From: Flavobacteriaceae bacterium
Lineage (GTDB): Bacteria; Bacteroidota; Bacteroidia; Flavobacteriales; Flavobacteriaceae
DNA: 6,156 nt
NCBI GenBank assembly: GCA_030633285.1
Contig: DAOVTC010000069.1
Coordinates: forward strand, 1-6,156
Direction of reading: 5' to 3'
The position numbers were made by a program, and so were the translations under genes. Below, piece after piece: positions 1 through 6,156 of this stretch. The notes beneath the pieces are model-generated. The model was not told the origin of the DNA. It saw only the letters and a list, made by a program, of their open reading frames with translations, and made no database searches. Within the stretch, counting starts at the first letter, position 1. Every line of letters begins with the position of its first letter.

Positions 1-134
1 TAAATTATTAAATTCACTTTAAATTATAATTATCTATTTTTTACCGGGATACCTTGAATTTAAATACATTTGATTAATTTTTTATATTTATCAAATTAGC
101 TTAAAACATAGATCTAAAACAAAATTAAGTATAG

Positions 135-148
135 TTAATAATTATTAA
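135..148. promoter_or_regulatory. AT-only perfect palindrome in the regulator leader
   Basis: TTAATAATTATTAA is a perfect 14-base palindrome ending 31 bases before the ATG of the AraC-type gene. Its position would suit an operator or autoregulatory site. It contains only A and T in a very AT-rich leader, so chance is a real alternative. I saw no convincing TTTG / TAnnTTTG promoter pair in 1-179, and nothing else that I can name in this leader. Confidence 0.2.
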
Positions 149-179
149 GAATCAATATTGTAAAACCATAATAAATAAT

Positions 180-1295
180 ATGGATACAAACAACCTAAAT
201 ACTTTAATAATAATTGTAATAAATGGATCTCTTATATTACTTTCTTTTTTGAATTTTATTAATCCGTTAAAGGTAAATAAAAGAGCAAATTTTTGGTTAG
301 GAGTATCTTTTTTATTGTGGTCAACGTTTTGGATTGAAGAAATTACATTTATTGCAAACATTATTGAAATAAACAATTACTTTATTATATTTATTCGATT
401 TATTCAATTTTTTACTCCTTTGGTTTTTTATCTAAGTGTGATTTATTTTACAAATCCAGATTATAAATTCCAACGTAGTGACATTAAACATACCCTGTTA
501 CCACTATTATATTTGATAGTTCTATTGATGCAATTTTTCAATTTCAATATTGATCAAAGAATATTTCAATTCCTGTTGATAGGACTTATTCTTTACCAAT
601 CAATATTTTATGTTGTAAAATCTTACATTGAAATTCGTAAACACCAAAAGAAAGTTTTATTATTTTCATCGGATATTGAAGAGATCGACCTCAATTGGTT
701 GGAGCATATCATTATCTTAATGTTTTTGGTTGTTATCATTGTAATTCTCTATAATATTTTATTTTATACTACAAATCTCAACATATTTATAAATTTAGCA
801 TTTCTGATAATTATTTATTTCATTGCTTATTATTCGTTAAAACAAAGAGAAATTTATCCATTGGATGAAAAACAAAGGAGTGAATTGATTACCATAAATC
901 AGGATGAATCATTGGCAGGAATAAAAAGAAAAATCATTACAGATGAAGAAATGATAGTAATAAAGAATAAACTCAGCGAGATAATGCTAAGCCAAAAACC
1001 ATATTTGGACAGTGAATTAAATTTAATTAAACTGGCCAATCTATTATCCATAACACCACATCAATTATCTTATGTTATTAATACTGGTTTTAATGAAAAT
1101 TTTTTTCAGTTTATTAATAGTTATAGAGTTGATAAAGCCAAAGAATTATTGTTAAATCGTAAAATGGATAAATTAACAATCTTAGGTATTGCTTTTGAAT
1201 CAGGCTTCAATTCTAAAACATCTTTTAATACTACTTTTAAAAAAATAACCAATCAAACTCCTTCAGATTTTAAAAAAACAGGTTTAATTTTATAA
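180..1295 (+). CDS. Membrane-anchored AraC-family transcriptional regulator (7 TM + HTH_18)
   Basis: This 371-residue protein combines a hydrophobic N-terminal half with a cytoplasmic AraC-type DNA-binding domain. I count seven likely membrane helices, near residues 8-27, 38-60, 68-90, 105-122, 128-149, 175-196 and 200-219. A charged linker follows (about 221-265). The DNA-binding domain spans about 275-365: the first helix-turn-helix includes LIKLANLLSITPHQLSYVI (282-300), and the second carries the family signature GIAFESGFNSKTSFNTTFKK (336-355) followed by TNQTPSDFKK (358-367). This architecture, at about 370 residues, is common in Flavobacteriia, where the membrane half is presumed to sense a signal and the C-terminus to bind DNA. 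No kinase or receiver domain is visible, so it would act as a one-component regulator. It lies 244 bases upstream of the receptor gene in the same direction, which makes that gene a plausible target by inference only. The ATG at 180 is preceded by an A-rich stretch typical of Bacteroidota starts. Confidence 0.9.
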   Translation: MDTNNLNTLIIIVINGSLILLSFLNFINPLKVNKRANFWLGVSFLLWSTFWIEEITFIANIIEINNYFIIFIRFIQFFTPLVFYLSVIYFTNPDYKFQRSDIKHTLLPLLYLIVLLMQFFNFNIDQRIFQFLLIGLILYQSIFYVVKSYIEIRKHQKKVLLFSSDIEEIDLNWLEHIIILMFLVVIIVILYNILFYTTNLNIFINLAFLIIIYFIAYYSLKQREIYPLDEKQRSELITINQDESLAGIKRKIITDEEMIVIKNKLSEIMLSQKPYLDSELNLIKLANLLSITPHQLSYVINTGFNENFFQFINSYRVDKAKELLLNRKMDKLTILGIAFESGFNSKTSFNTTFKKITNQTPSDFKKTGLIL

Positions 1296-1414
1296 ATAAT
1301 AACTAAATATGTGATTACTTTTTTCTAATATTTCATATAACTTATTTGTAATCAATATTATAGTTGTATTAATTTGAATTTTAACAAATAGGTTCTATTA
1401 TATAAATACGAACA

Positions 1415-1442
1415 TTTAAAACAGATTTTATCAATACTTTTG
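1415..1442 (+). promoter_or_regulatory. Candidate Bacteroidota-type promoter of the receptor operon
   Basis: TACTTTTG at 1435-1442 is a perfect match to the Bacteroidota -7 element TAnnTTTG. TTTA at 1415-1418 matches the -33 element TTTG at three of four bases, with a 16-base spacer that is slightly short of the usual 19 or so. Transcription would begin near 1449, giving a leader of about 90 bases before the ATG at 1540. It supports a promoter separate from that of the AraC-type gene. I saw no GC-rich terminator hairpin between the two genes. Confidence 0.5.
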
Positions 1443-1539
1443 GACTTTTAAAATTTATGTTAGTAAAAAATAACTATATCAATTAAAATAAAAAGATGGT
1501 AATATATTTACAAACATATTGGAAGTTAAAGTAAAAAGT

Positions 1540-3915
1540 ATGAAAAATTTATTTTTTTGGATATCCGTTTTATTTGCAGTTTCATTATCTGCTCAAGATA
1601 AATTTACTGTAAATGGTATTATTAAAGATGCAGTAAATGGTGAGACAATTTTTGGAGCATCTGTATATTTTAAAAATACCAACACAGGCGTTTTAACTAA
1701 TGAATATGGTTTCTATTCAATTACAGTAACTCAGGGTACTTATACTTTGATAGTATCGTATATGGGATATGAAGAAATTATTCAAGAAATAGATTTAGAG
1801 AATGATCAAAAATTAGATTTTGAATTGGTAGTGTCAAATAATACTTTAAATGAAGTAATTGTTATTGCAGATGAAACTGAACGGGGAAGTATTAAATCTC
1901 CTCAAATGAGTGTTACTAAATTTAAAATTGCAACCATTAAAAATATGCCGGTTGTTTTTGGAGAAGTTGACATTTTAAAATCTATACAGTTACTACCAGG
2001 AGTTACAAATAATGGAGAAGGTTCTAATGGTTTCAATGTCAGAGGAGGTGCAGTTGATCAAAATCTGGTTTTGCTAGATGAAGCGATCATATATAGCTCC
2101 TCACATTTATTTGGTTTTTTCTCTGTGTTTAATGCTGATGCAATAAGAGATGTAAAGTTGTACAAAGGAAGTATTCCACCTCGGTTTGGTGGTAGAGTTT
2201 CATCAGTATTAGATGTCAGACAAAAAGAAGGAAATAGTAAAAAGCTCCAATTTACAGGTGGTATAGGTACTGTTTCTAGTAGATTGGCAATTGAAGGTCC
2301 TTTGTTTAAAGAAAAGGGATCATTTTTAGTCGCAGGAAGAGGTTCGTATATGCATTTGTTTTTAAAACTGTCAGAAGAGTTAAAAGACAATGTGATTTAT
2401 TTTTACGATTTGAATCTTAAAAGCAATTATGAAATAAATGAAAATAACAGACTTTATCTTTCTGGTTATTTTGGTAGAGATGTGTTTAAATTTGGAAAAA
2501 ATTTCAGCAATTCTTATGGAAATTCAACTGGAAATATTAGGTGGAATCATATTTTTAATGACAAATTATTTTCAAATCTTTCTTTGATCTATAGTAAATA
2601 CGATTATCAATTAGGTATAAATGCTCTGGAATTTGATTGGAATGCAAGTATTGATAATTTCAATTTTAAATATGATCTTAAGTATTATGCCAATGATAAA
2701 TTAAGTCTTGATTTTGGTATAAGTGGTATTTATTACAATTTTAACCCAGGAGAGATCAGTCCAACTTCTGAGACTTCATCTATTAATTATTTGATATTGG
2801 ATAAAAAAAGAGCCTTTGAAGGAGGAGTTTATATAAATGCTGAACAAAAAATTTCAAACCGATTTAATCTTCAGTATGGCTTACGTTTTAGTACTTTTTC
2901 AAGATTAGGTGGCGAGCCATTAACCATATATGAAAATGATCAACCAGTAGTTTACAACGAAACTATGGGTATATATGAAAGTGGTACTCCAATTGGTATA
3001 GAAGATTATAGTAATGGTGAAAGCATGAAAACCTTCAATAACTTTGAGCCACGTTTGACGTTATCCTACCAATTAAATGAATTATCATCGCTTAAAGCAA
3101 GTTATTCAAGAATTGCACAGTATATTCATTTACTTTCAAACACTACCAATGTTACGCCTCTGGATGTTTGGACACCAAGTGGAATATATGTTGAACCGCA
3201 ACTCTCCAATCAATATGCAATCGGATATTTTAAAGACTTTAGTAAAAGATTTCTCAACTTTAGTGTAGAAGCATATTATAAAAATATTGATAATAGAATA
3301 GATTATATTGATGGTGCAAATTTAATTGGTAATAATAATATTGAAACAGTAATTCTTAATGGTGAAGCCAAAGCTTATGGTTTAGAATTCTTGTTGCAAA
3401 AAACCTCTGGTAAATTTACTGGTATGGTGGCTTATACTTTATCCAAATCTGAACAAAGAACATTTGGAGGTAATGCAGGCGGGCCCGGAATTAATAATGG
3501 AGATTGGTATAGTACACCTTATGATAGAACTCATGATTTTTCAGTAACCGGAGCTTATAAATTTACTGACAAATGGATGTTTAGTGCAAATTTTGTTTTC
3601 CAAACAGGTAGGCCAGTTAGTTATCCAAACGGACAGTATGAGTATGAAGGAATATCTATTTCTAATTATGCAGAAAGAAATGCTAACAGGTTGCCGGCAT
3701 ATCATAGATTAGATATTTCGGCTATATACAAACCAAACCGAAAACCAATGAAGAAATGGAAAGGCGAATTTGTTTTTGGTATATATAATGTTTATAATCG
3801 TATGAATGCTGCCTCGATAACTTTTGGTCAAAATAGAGAAACCGGTGAAAATGAAGCTACAAGAACTGCAATTTTCGGAATAGTACCATCAGTCACGTAT
3901 AATTTTAAATTTTAA
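1540..3915 (+). CDS. TonB-dependent outer-membrane receptor with CarboxypepD_reg-like N-terminus
   Basis: This 791-residue outer-membrane transporter would import a substrate using TonB/ExbBD energy. The frame is open from a TTG at 1519, but ATG 1540 gives a clean signal peptide (MKNLFFWISVLFAVSLSA, cut before Q19), so I chose it. In order: a carboxypeptidase-regulatory-like beta domain (about 22-97), a TonB-box-like LNEVIVIA (103-110), a plug (about 136-226) with GEVDILKSIQLLPGV, FNVRGG, NLVLLDEA, LFGFFSVFNADAI and FGGRVSSVLDV, then a beta-barrel to a terminal Phe in YNFKF. There is no STN domain, so signalling through an anti-sigma factor is unlikely. RIAQYIHLLSNTT (524-536) and TPLDVWTPSG match, from memory, the Bacteroidota receptors usually encoded beside DUF4249 proteins. 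I saw no cysteine in the protein. The substrate is unknown; nothing in the sequence marks it as an iron or glycan receptor. Confidence 0.93.
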   Translation: MKNLFFWISVLFAVSLSAQDKFTVNGIIKDAVNGETIFGASVYFKNTNTGVLTNEYGFYSITVTQGTYTLIVSYMGYEEIIQEIDLENDQKLDFELVVSNNTLNEVIVIADETERGSIKSPQMSVTKFKIATIKNMPVVFGEVDILKSIQLLPGVTNNGEGSNGFNVRGGAVDQNLVLLDEAIIYSSSHLFGFFSVFNADAIRDVKLYKGSIPPRFGGRVSSVLDVRQKEGNSKKLQFTGGIGTVSSRLAIEGPLFKEKGSFLVAGRGSYMHLFLKLSEELKDNVIYFYDLNLKSNYEINENNRLYLSGYFGRDVFKFGKNFSNSYGNSTGNIRWNHIFNDKLFSNLSLIYSKYDYQLGINALEFDWNASIDNFNFKYDLKYYANDKLSLDFGISGIYYNFNPGEISPTSETSSINYLILDKKRAFEGGVYINAEQKISNRFNLQYGLRFSTFSRLGGEPLTIYENDQPVVYNETMGIYESGTPIGIEDYSNGESMKTFNNFEPRLTLSYQLNELSSLKASYSRIAQYIHLLSNTTNVTPLDVWTPSGIYVEPQLSNQYAIGYFKDFSKRFLNFSVEAYYKNIDNRIDYIDGANLIGNNNIETVILNGEAKAYGLEFLLQKTSGKFTGMVAYTLSKSEQRTFGGNAGGPGINNGDWYSTPYDRTHDFSVTGAYKFTDKWMFSANFVFQTGRPVSYPNGQYEYEGISISNYAERNANRLPAYHRLDISAIYKPNRKPMKKWKGEFVFGIYNVYNRMNAASITFGQNRETGENEATRTAIFGIVPSVTYNFKF

Positions 3916-3919
3916 AAAA

Positions 3920-4753
3920 ATGAAATATATATATTTAATCATAAGTTTAATGCTTTTTTCATGTACAGATGTGATTGATGTTGATGTACCCTATGGCGGA
4001 CCAAGAATGGTTATAGAAGCTTCTTTAGATTGGGAAAAAGGAACATTAGGAAATGAGCAAAGTATAAAACTGAGTGAAATGACACCTTATTTTGATGATG
4101 TATCAACTAATGTTGTAAAAGGAGCTTTTGTAAAAGTAACTAATGACAATAATGGAAAATTTGTACAATTTATAGATCAGAATGATGGAAATTATTCAAC
4201 TTCTAATTTTATACCAATTATCAATCAATCTTATACTTTAGAAGTTAATTATAATGGTGAAACCTATATAGCGAAAGAAATACTTACTCCAGTTGTTGAT
4301 ATAGAAAAAGTAGATCAATCTACAGAGAATGGTTTTGATAAAGATGTAATTGAGGTTAATATTTATTTTAATGATCCTGTAGAATATGAGAATTATTATT
4401 TTATAAAATTTCAAGAACGAAAAGACTTATTACCAATTTTAGTTGATGTTAGTGATGAATTTACTAATGGTAATAAAATGCATGTATTTTTTGAAAAATT
4501 TGAAAATAAAGAAACTAATGAAAAGGAATTACTTCCAGGTGATATCGTTGATATTGAGCTTTATGGAATTTCAAAAACGTATTTTAATTATATTCGATTA
4601 TTGATTGAACAGAACGGAACAAGAGGTGATCCATTTTCTACTACTCCTGCACCTTTAAGAGGTAATTGTACAAATCCTGATAATATAGATAATTATGCCT
4701 GGGGGTATTTTAGATTGACTGAAGTAGATAGAACAACTTATATTATTAAATAA
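3920..4753 (+). CDS. DUF4249 family lipoprotein, partner of the TonB-dependent receptor
   Basis: This 277-residue protein begins with a lipoprotein signal, MKYIYLIISLMLFSC, with the lipidated cysteine at residue 15 (lipobox LFSC). The next residues, TDVIDVDVP, are acidic (D17, D20, D22), in keeping with the acidic surface-export signals of Bacteroidota lipoproteins. It therefore probably sits on the outer face of the outer membrane. The start IDVDVPYGGPRMVIEASLDW and the end PLRGNCTNPDNIDNYAWGYF are typical of DUF4249, from memory. Between them is a beta-rich segment (about 60-125) resembling the immunoglobulin-like part of the family. The length is within the family range and the C-terminus looks complete. 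It starts 4 bases after the receptor stop codon, so the two are almost surely one operon. By analogy with SusD-type partners it may capture or gate substrate for the receptor, but the family has no well-established biochemical role that I know of. Confidence 0.88.
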   Translation: MKYIYLIISLMLFSCTDVIDVDVPYGGPRMVIEASLDWEKGTLGNEQSIKLSEMTPYFDDVSTNVVKGAFVKVTNDNNGKFVQFIDQNDGNYSTSNFIPIINQSYTLEVNYNGETYIAKEILTPVVDIEKVDQSTENGFDKDVIEVNIYFNDPVEYENYYFIKFQERKDLLPILVDVSDEFTNGNKMHVFFEKFENKETNEKELLPGDIVDIELYGISKTYFNYIRLLIEQNGTRGDPFSTTPAPLRGNCTNPDNIDNYAWGYFRLTEVDRTTYIIK

Positions 4754-4792
4754 TTATTCATACATAAGGCATTATAAAATAATCCAATACAC

Positions 4793-4827
4793 AAAATGCA
4801 TACGCTCTATATCACAGATAGCATTTT
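4793..4827. repeat. Inverted repeat AAAATGC / GCATTTT
   Basis: AAAATGC (4793-4799) and GCATTTT (4821-4827) are perfect 7-base complements separated by 21 bases. With a bulged A at 4800, two more inner pairs can form. It lies 40 bases after the DUF4249 stop and the right arm ends in four T, so it might help end the receptor operon. The loop is long and the stem is weak. Confidence 0.25.
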
Positions 4828-4859
4828 AGTTATGATTGTTGTGAACCTTATATAAATAC

Positions 4860-4890
4860 ATTATAATATCTACTTCATTGATATTATAAT
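4860..4890. repeat. Perfect 11-base inverted repeat, 9-base loop
   Basis: ATTATAATATC (4860-4870) and GATATTATAAT (4880-4890) are exact complements around the loop TACTTCATT. It is the longest perfect hairpin I found in the window. It lies 107 bases after the DUF4249 stop. It has few GC pairs and no T run after the right arm, so it is not a classical intrinsic terminator on either strand. A terminator variant, an mRNA 3'-end stabiliser and a protein-binding site are all possible. Confidence 0.5.
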
Positions 4891-4918
4891 AAAGAATACT
4901 CTAAAGTAGGAAAAGTAA

Positions 4919-5029
4919 ATACTACGAAGCAAATTAAGTGATATCCAAAAGTCATTAACAAGATGGGCACATAAGACATTTGTTGAATTTTTTACGTTAA
5001 GAGGTGTTAAATCAGAGGTAAAAGTTTAG
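4919..5029 (+). pseudogene. Possible remnant of a decayed gene, family unknown
   Basis: A 36-codon frame ending at TAG 5027-5029 reads KSLTRWAHKTFVEFFTLRG in its middle, with a mix of charged, aromatic and Trp codons that looks more coding-like than its surroundings. It has no upstream ATG, GTG or TTG in frame before the TAA at 4916-4918. A different frame just upstream (4882-4941) reads YYNKEYSKVGKVNTTKQIK, so a single frameshift near 4930-4940 could join the two into a longer fragment. I do not recognise the family; a decayed transposase end is one guess. Chance is also possible at this length. Confidence 0.2.
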
Positions 5030-5073
5030 CTATAATTTTTCGTAAGAAACTTCTCCATATTTGAATTAATTTG

Positions 5074-5081
5074 TACCTTTA
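5074..5081 (+). promoter_or_regulatory. Weak -7-like element upstream of the FMN lipoprotein gene
   Basis: TACCTTTA matches the Bacteroidota -7 element TAnnTTTG at all but the last base. No good TTTG lies at the expected -33 distance (TTCT at 5051-5054 is the nearest, about 19 bases upstream). The nearest gene it could serve is the FMN-binding lipoprotein, which would then have a leader of about 155 bases. This is weak support. Confidence 0.2.
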
Positions 5082-5245
5082 GTAAAGTGAAATAAGTATT
5101 TGTACAATGGTATATTTATTTTCTTTCAGAAATTAAGAGTCCGTTTAATGTAATATTTGAAAGATAAGTCAGTATATACAAGAATAACAAGTAGCGATAT
5201 AAGAATATAACAACAATTAATTTTTATACACTAGTTATGTATTAT

Positions 5246-5869
5246 ATGAAATTCATATTAATAAGCATTATCATAATGATATTTTCAACTAGTTGTAATC
5301 AAACAACAATAGAAAAACAATTAATGCCAATGTATATGAGAGATATTGGGCATTTTATTGATACGACATTTACAGATTCAACTGACCTAAATTTAATTGT
5401 CGATTTTAAGTATATGGATACTATCAAAAAGATTAAAGAATGTAGTATGGAAAAATCAATTGAGCTTTATTCCAAAATAATATATTCAGATTCATACACT
5501 GAATTTCCTATTTTTGAAGTTAAGAACTCAAACAATTCTGTGTTGATAATAGGTGATAAAAGCCTATGTTCCACTATTTGGGCTATGTTTCTAATAGATA
5601 GAAGTTCTACGACAATTAAAAAGGTTGAAATTTATTATAAAGCAGTAATATCTGGTTTAGGAGCTGAAATTTCAAATGCTGAATTTGAAGAACAATTCAT
5701 TAATCTTCCAATCCCAATAAGTGGTCATTCTTTCGGTTTGAAACAAGATGAAGAAATCATCATTCAAGGTGAAAATATTATTGACGGAATTAGTGGAGCT
5801 ACATTATCAAGTAAAACTGTAATTGAAATATCAAATAAATTAGAAATATTTAAGGAATATTTGAACTAA
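5246..5869 (+). CDS. Lipoprotein with NqrC/RnfG-type FMN-binding domain, predicted flavinylated
   Basis: This 207-residue protein starts MKFILISIIIMIFSTSC, a lipoprotein signal with Cys17. An in-frame ATG at 5237 would add three residues; I prefer 5246 because Lys then follows Met directly. The C-terminal half resembles the periplasmic FMN-binding domain (PF04205) of NqrC and RnfG: IWAMFLID (111-118), GLGAEISNAEFEEQF (137-151) and DGISGAT (180-186). The last fits the ApbE flavinylation motif Dxx(S/T)GAT, so T186 would carry covalent FMN through a phosphoester. It should face the periplasm or outer membrane and move electrons, but its partner is unknown. Two family motifs differ: NqrC's usual GLW reads SLC (106-108), and the ETP before GLG reads VIS (134-136). 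A lipid anchor replaces NqrC's membrane helix. No nqr, rnf or apbE genes are adjacent. Residues 18-80 match nothing I recognise. The domain call is firm; the role is not. Confidence 0.82.
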   Translation: MKFILISIIIMIFSTSCNQTTIEKQLMPMYMRDIGHFIDTTFTDSTDLNLIVDFKYMDTIKKIKECSMEKSIELYSKIIYSDSYTEFPIFEVKNSNNSVLIIGDKSLCSTIWAMFLIDRSSTTIKKVEIYYKAVISGLGAEISNAEFEEQFINLPIPISGHSFGLKQDEEIIIQGENIIDGISGATLSSKTVIEISNKLEIFKEYLN

Positions 5870-5900
5870 CAATGTATTAAAAATTTAAAGTAAAGGTAAC

Positions 5901-5923
5901 AACTCCAAATCCAATATGGAGTT
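5901..5923 (+). terminator. Hairpin after the FMN lipoprotein gene, possible terminator
   Basis: AACTCCA (5901-5907) pairs perfectly with TGGAGTT (5917-5923) across a 9-base loop, and three more pairs can form beyond one mismatch (5897-5899 with 5925-5927). It begins 31 bases after the stop codon of the FMN lipoprotein gene. The downstream ATTATTA is only partly T-rich, so termination may be weak. Confidence 0.4.
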
Positions 5924-6128
5924 ATTATTAGGAAAAATACATCTTTAAACCACTTAATAAAATTCTTTCAACTACTTTATCATTAATACTAACATTTATT
6001 TTTTATGATTTTTTCATGATGTAGCAGTAATGTTGCTTGGATGGAATTTTGAGTTGCTCTTAACTCTTTGGTTTTTTAAATGGGTATATGTAGTGATAAT
6101 TATCATAATAATTTTCGTAGTATTTTGA
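5916..6128 (+). pseudogene. Possible broken small membrane-protein gene
   Basis: Three frames here join into one hydrophobic protein if two indels are allowed. ATG 5916 opens MELLLGK. A shift in the A run at 5933-5937 leads to KYIFKPLNKILSTTLSLIL and on to FIFYDF. A -1 shift in the T run at 6009-6014 leads to HDVAVMLLGWNFELLLTLWF, ending FVVF before TGA 6126-6128. The last part can also be read alone as a 32-residue peptide from ATG 6030. GWNFELLLTLW faintly recalls, from memory, the GW-x-FE-LLLYW segment of Bacteroidota DUF6498 membrane proteins. T-rich DNA reads as hydrophobic residues by chance, so this is tentative. The proposed start also overlaps the right arm of the hairpin at 5901-5923. 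Confidence 0.22.
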
Positions 6129-6156
6129 TATTTTTGTTTAATAATGAATTGCACAA

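Larger units (their letters stand above)
4754..5236. other. 483-base gap without an intact gene
   Basis: No complete gene is visible on the + strand here, and I did not exhaustively read the minus strand. The gap holds two inverted repeats (4793-4827 and 4860-4890), a short protein-like frame at 4919-5029 that lacks a usable start, and a weak promoter-like element at 5074-5081. No tRNA, riboswitch or insertion-sequence ends were recognised. Its length suggests that the downstream FMN lipoprotein gene is transcribed separately from the receptor operon. Confidence 0.6.

Noticed and set aside
152..376. Minus-strand frame of 74 codons over the start of the regulator gene
   Set aside because: Its hydrophobic reading mirrors the T-rich membrane-helix codons of the regulator on the other strand, and it has no neighbours or motifs of its own.
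1296..1340. Possible terminator after the AraC-type gene (T run near 1319-1325)
   Set aside because: There is a T run, but no stable inverted repeat precedes it.
1519..1539. TTG 1519 as the receptor start
   Set aside because: It adds MEVKVKS before a normal signal peptide. ATG 1540 gives a standard n-region with Lys directly after Met.
2058..2390. Open frame on the minus strand, 110 codons
   Set aside because: It lies wholly inside the receptor coding region, opposite the conserved plug segment, and has no recognisable protein features. It is a shadow of the receptor gene.
3077..3268. 63-codon frame on the + strand inside the receptor gene
   Set aside because: It is out of frame with well-conserved receptor barrel sequence and has no independent support.
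6094..6105. 12-base palindrome TGATAATTATCA
   Set aside because: It is short and AT-rich, so chance is likely. It is considered only as part of the Fur-like match reported separately.

Overview
The window is very AT-rich. Its gene content points to a Bacteroidota genome, most likely Flavobacteriia: a TonB-dependent receptor (TBDR) with an N-terminal carboxypeptidase-regulatory-like domain, a DUF4249 lipoprotein directly behind it, a seven-helix membrane AraC-type regulator, an 'LSAQ'-type signal peptide, A-rich rather than Shine-Dalgarno-like leaders, and a TAnnTTTG promoter element. All four confident genes are on the + strand.

Layout: 1-179 is a non-coding leader with an AT-only palindrome. 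180-1295 encodes a membrane-anchored AraC-family regulator. 1296-1539 is a leader with a good Bacteroidota-type promoter candidate. 1540-3915 encodes the TBDR, and 3920-4753 encodes the DUF4249 lipoprotein only 4 bases later, so the two are almost certainly co-transcribed. 4754-5236 is a 483-base gap with two inverted repeats, a short possible gene remnant and a weak promoter candidate. 5246-5869 encodes a lipoprotein with an NqrC/RnfG-type FMN-binding domain and an intact flavinylation motif. 5870-6156 holds a hairpin and what looks like a small membrane-protein reading frame broken at homopolymer runs.

How the genes may work together: the TBDR forms the TonB-energised outer-membrane channel and the DUF4249 lipoprotein is its probable surface partner, as is usual for this pairing in Bacteroidota. 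The substrate cannot be read from the sequence. The upstream regulator could control the pair in response to a membrane signal; this rests on position only. The FMN lipoprotein is separated by the long gap and has no nqr, rnf or apbE neighbour here, so a link to the uptake genes is unproven. No phage, CRISPR, tRNA, rRNA or intact insertion sequence was seen. The most unusual gene is the orphan FMN lipoprotein; the rest is a recognisable uptake locus with an unknown substrate.
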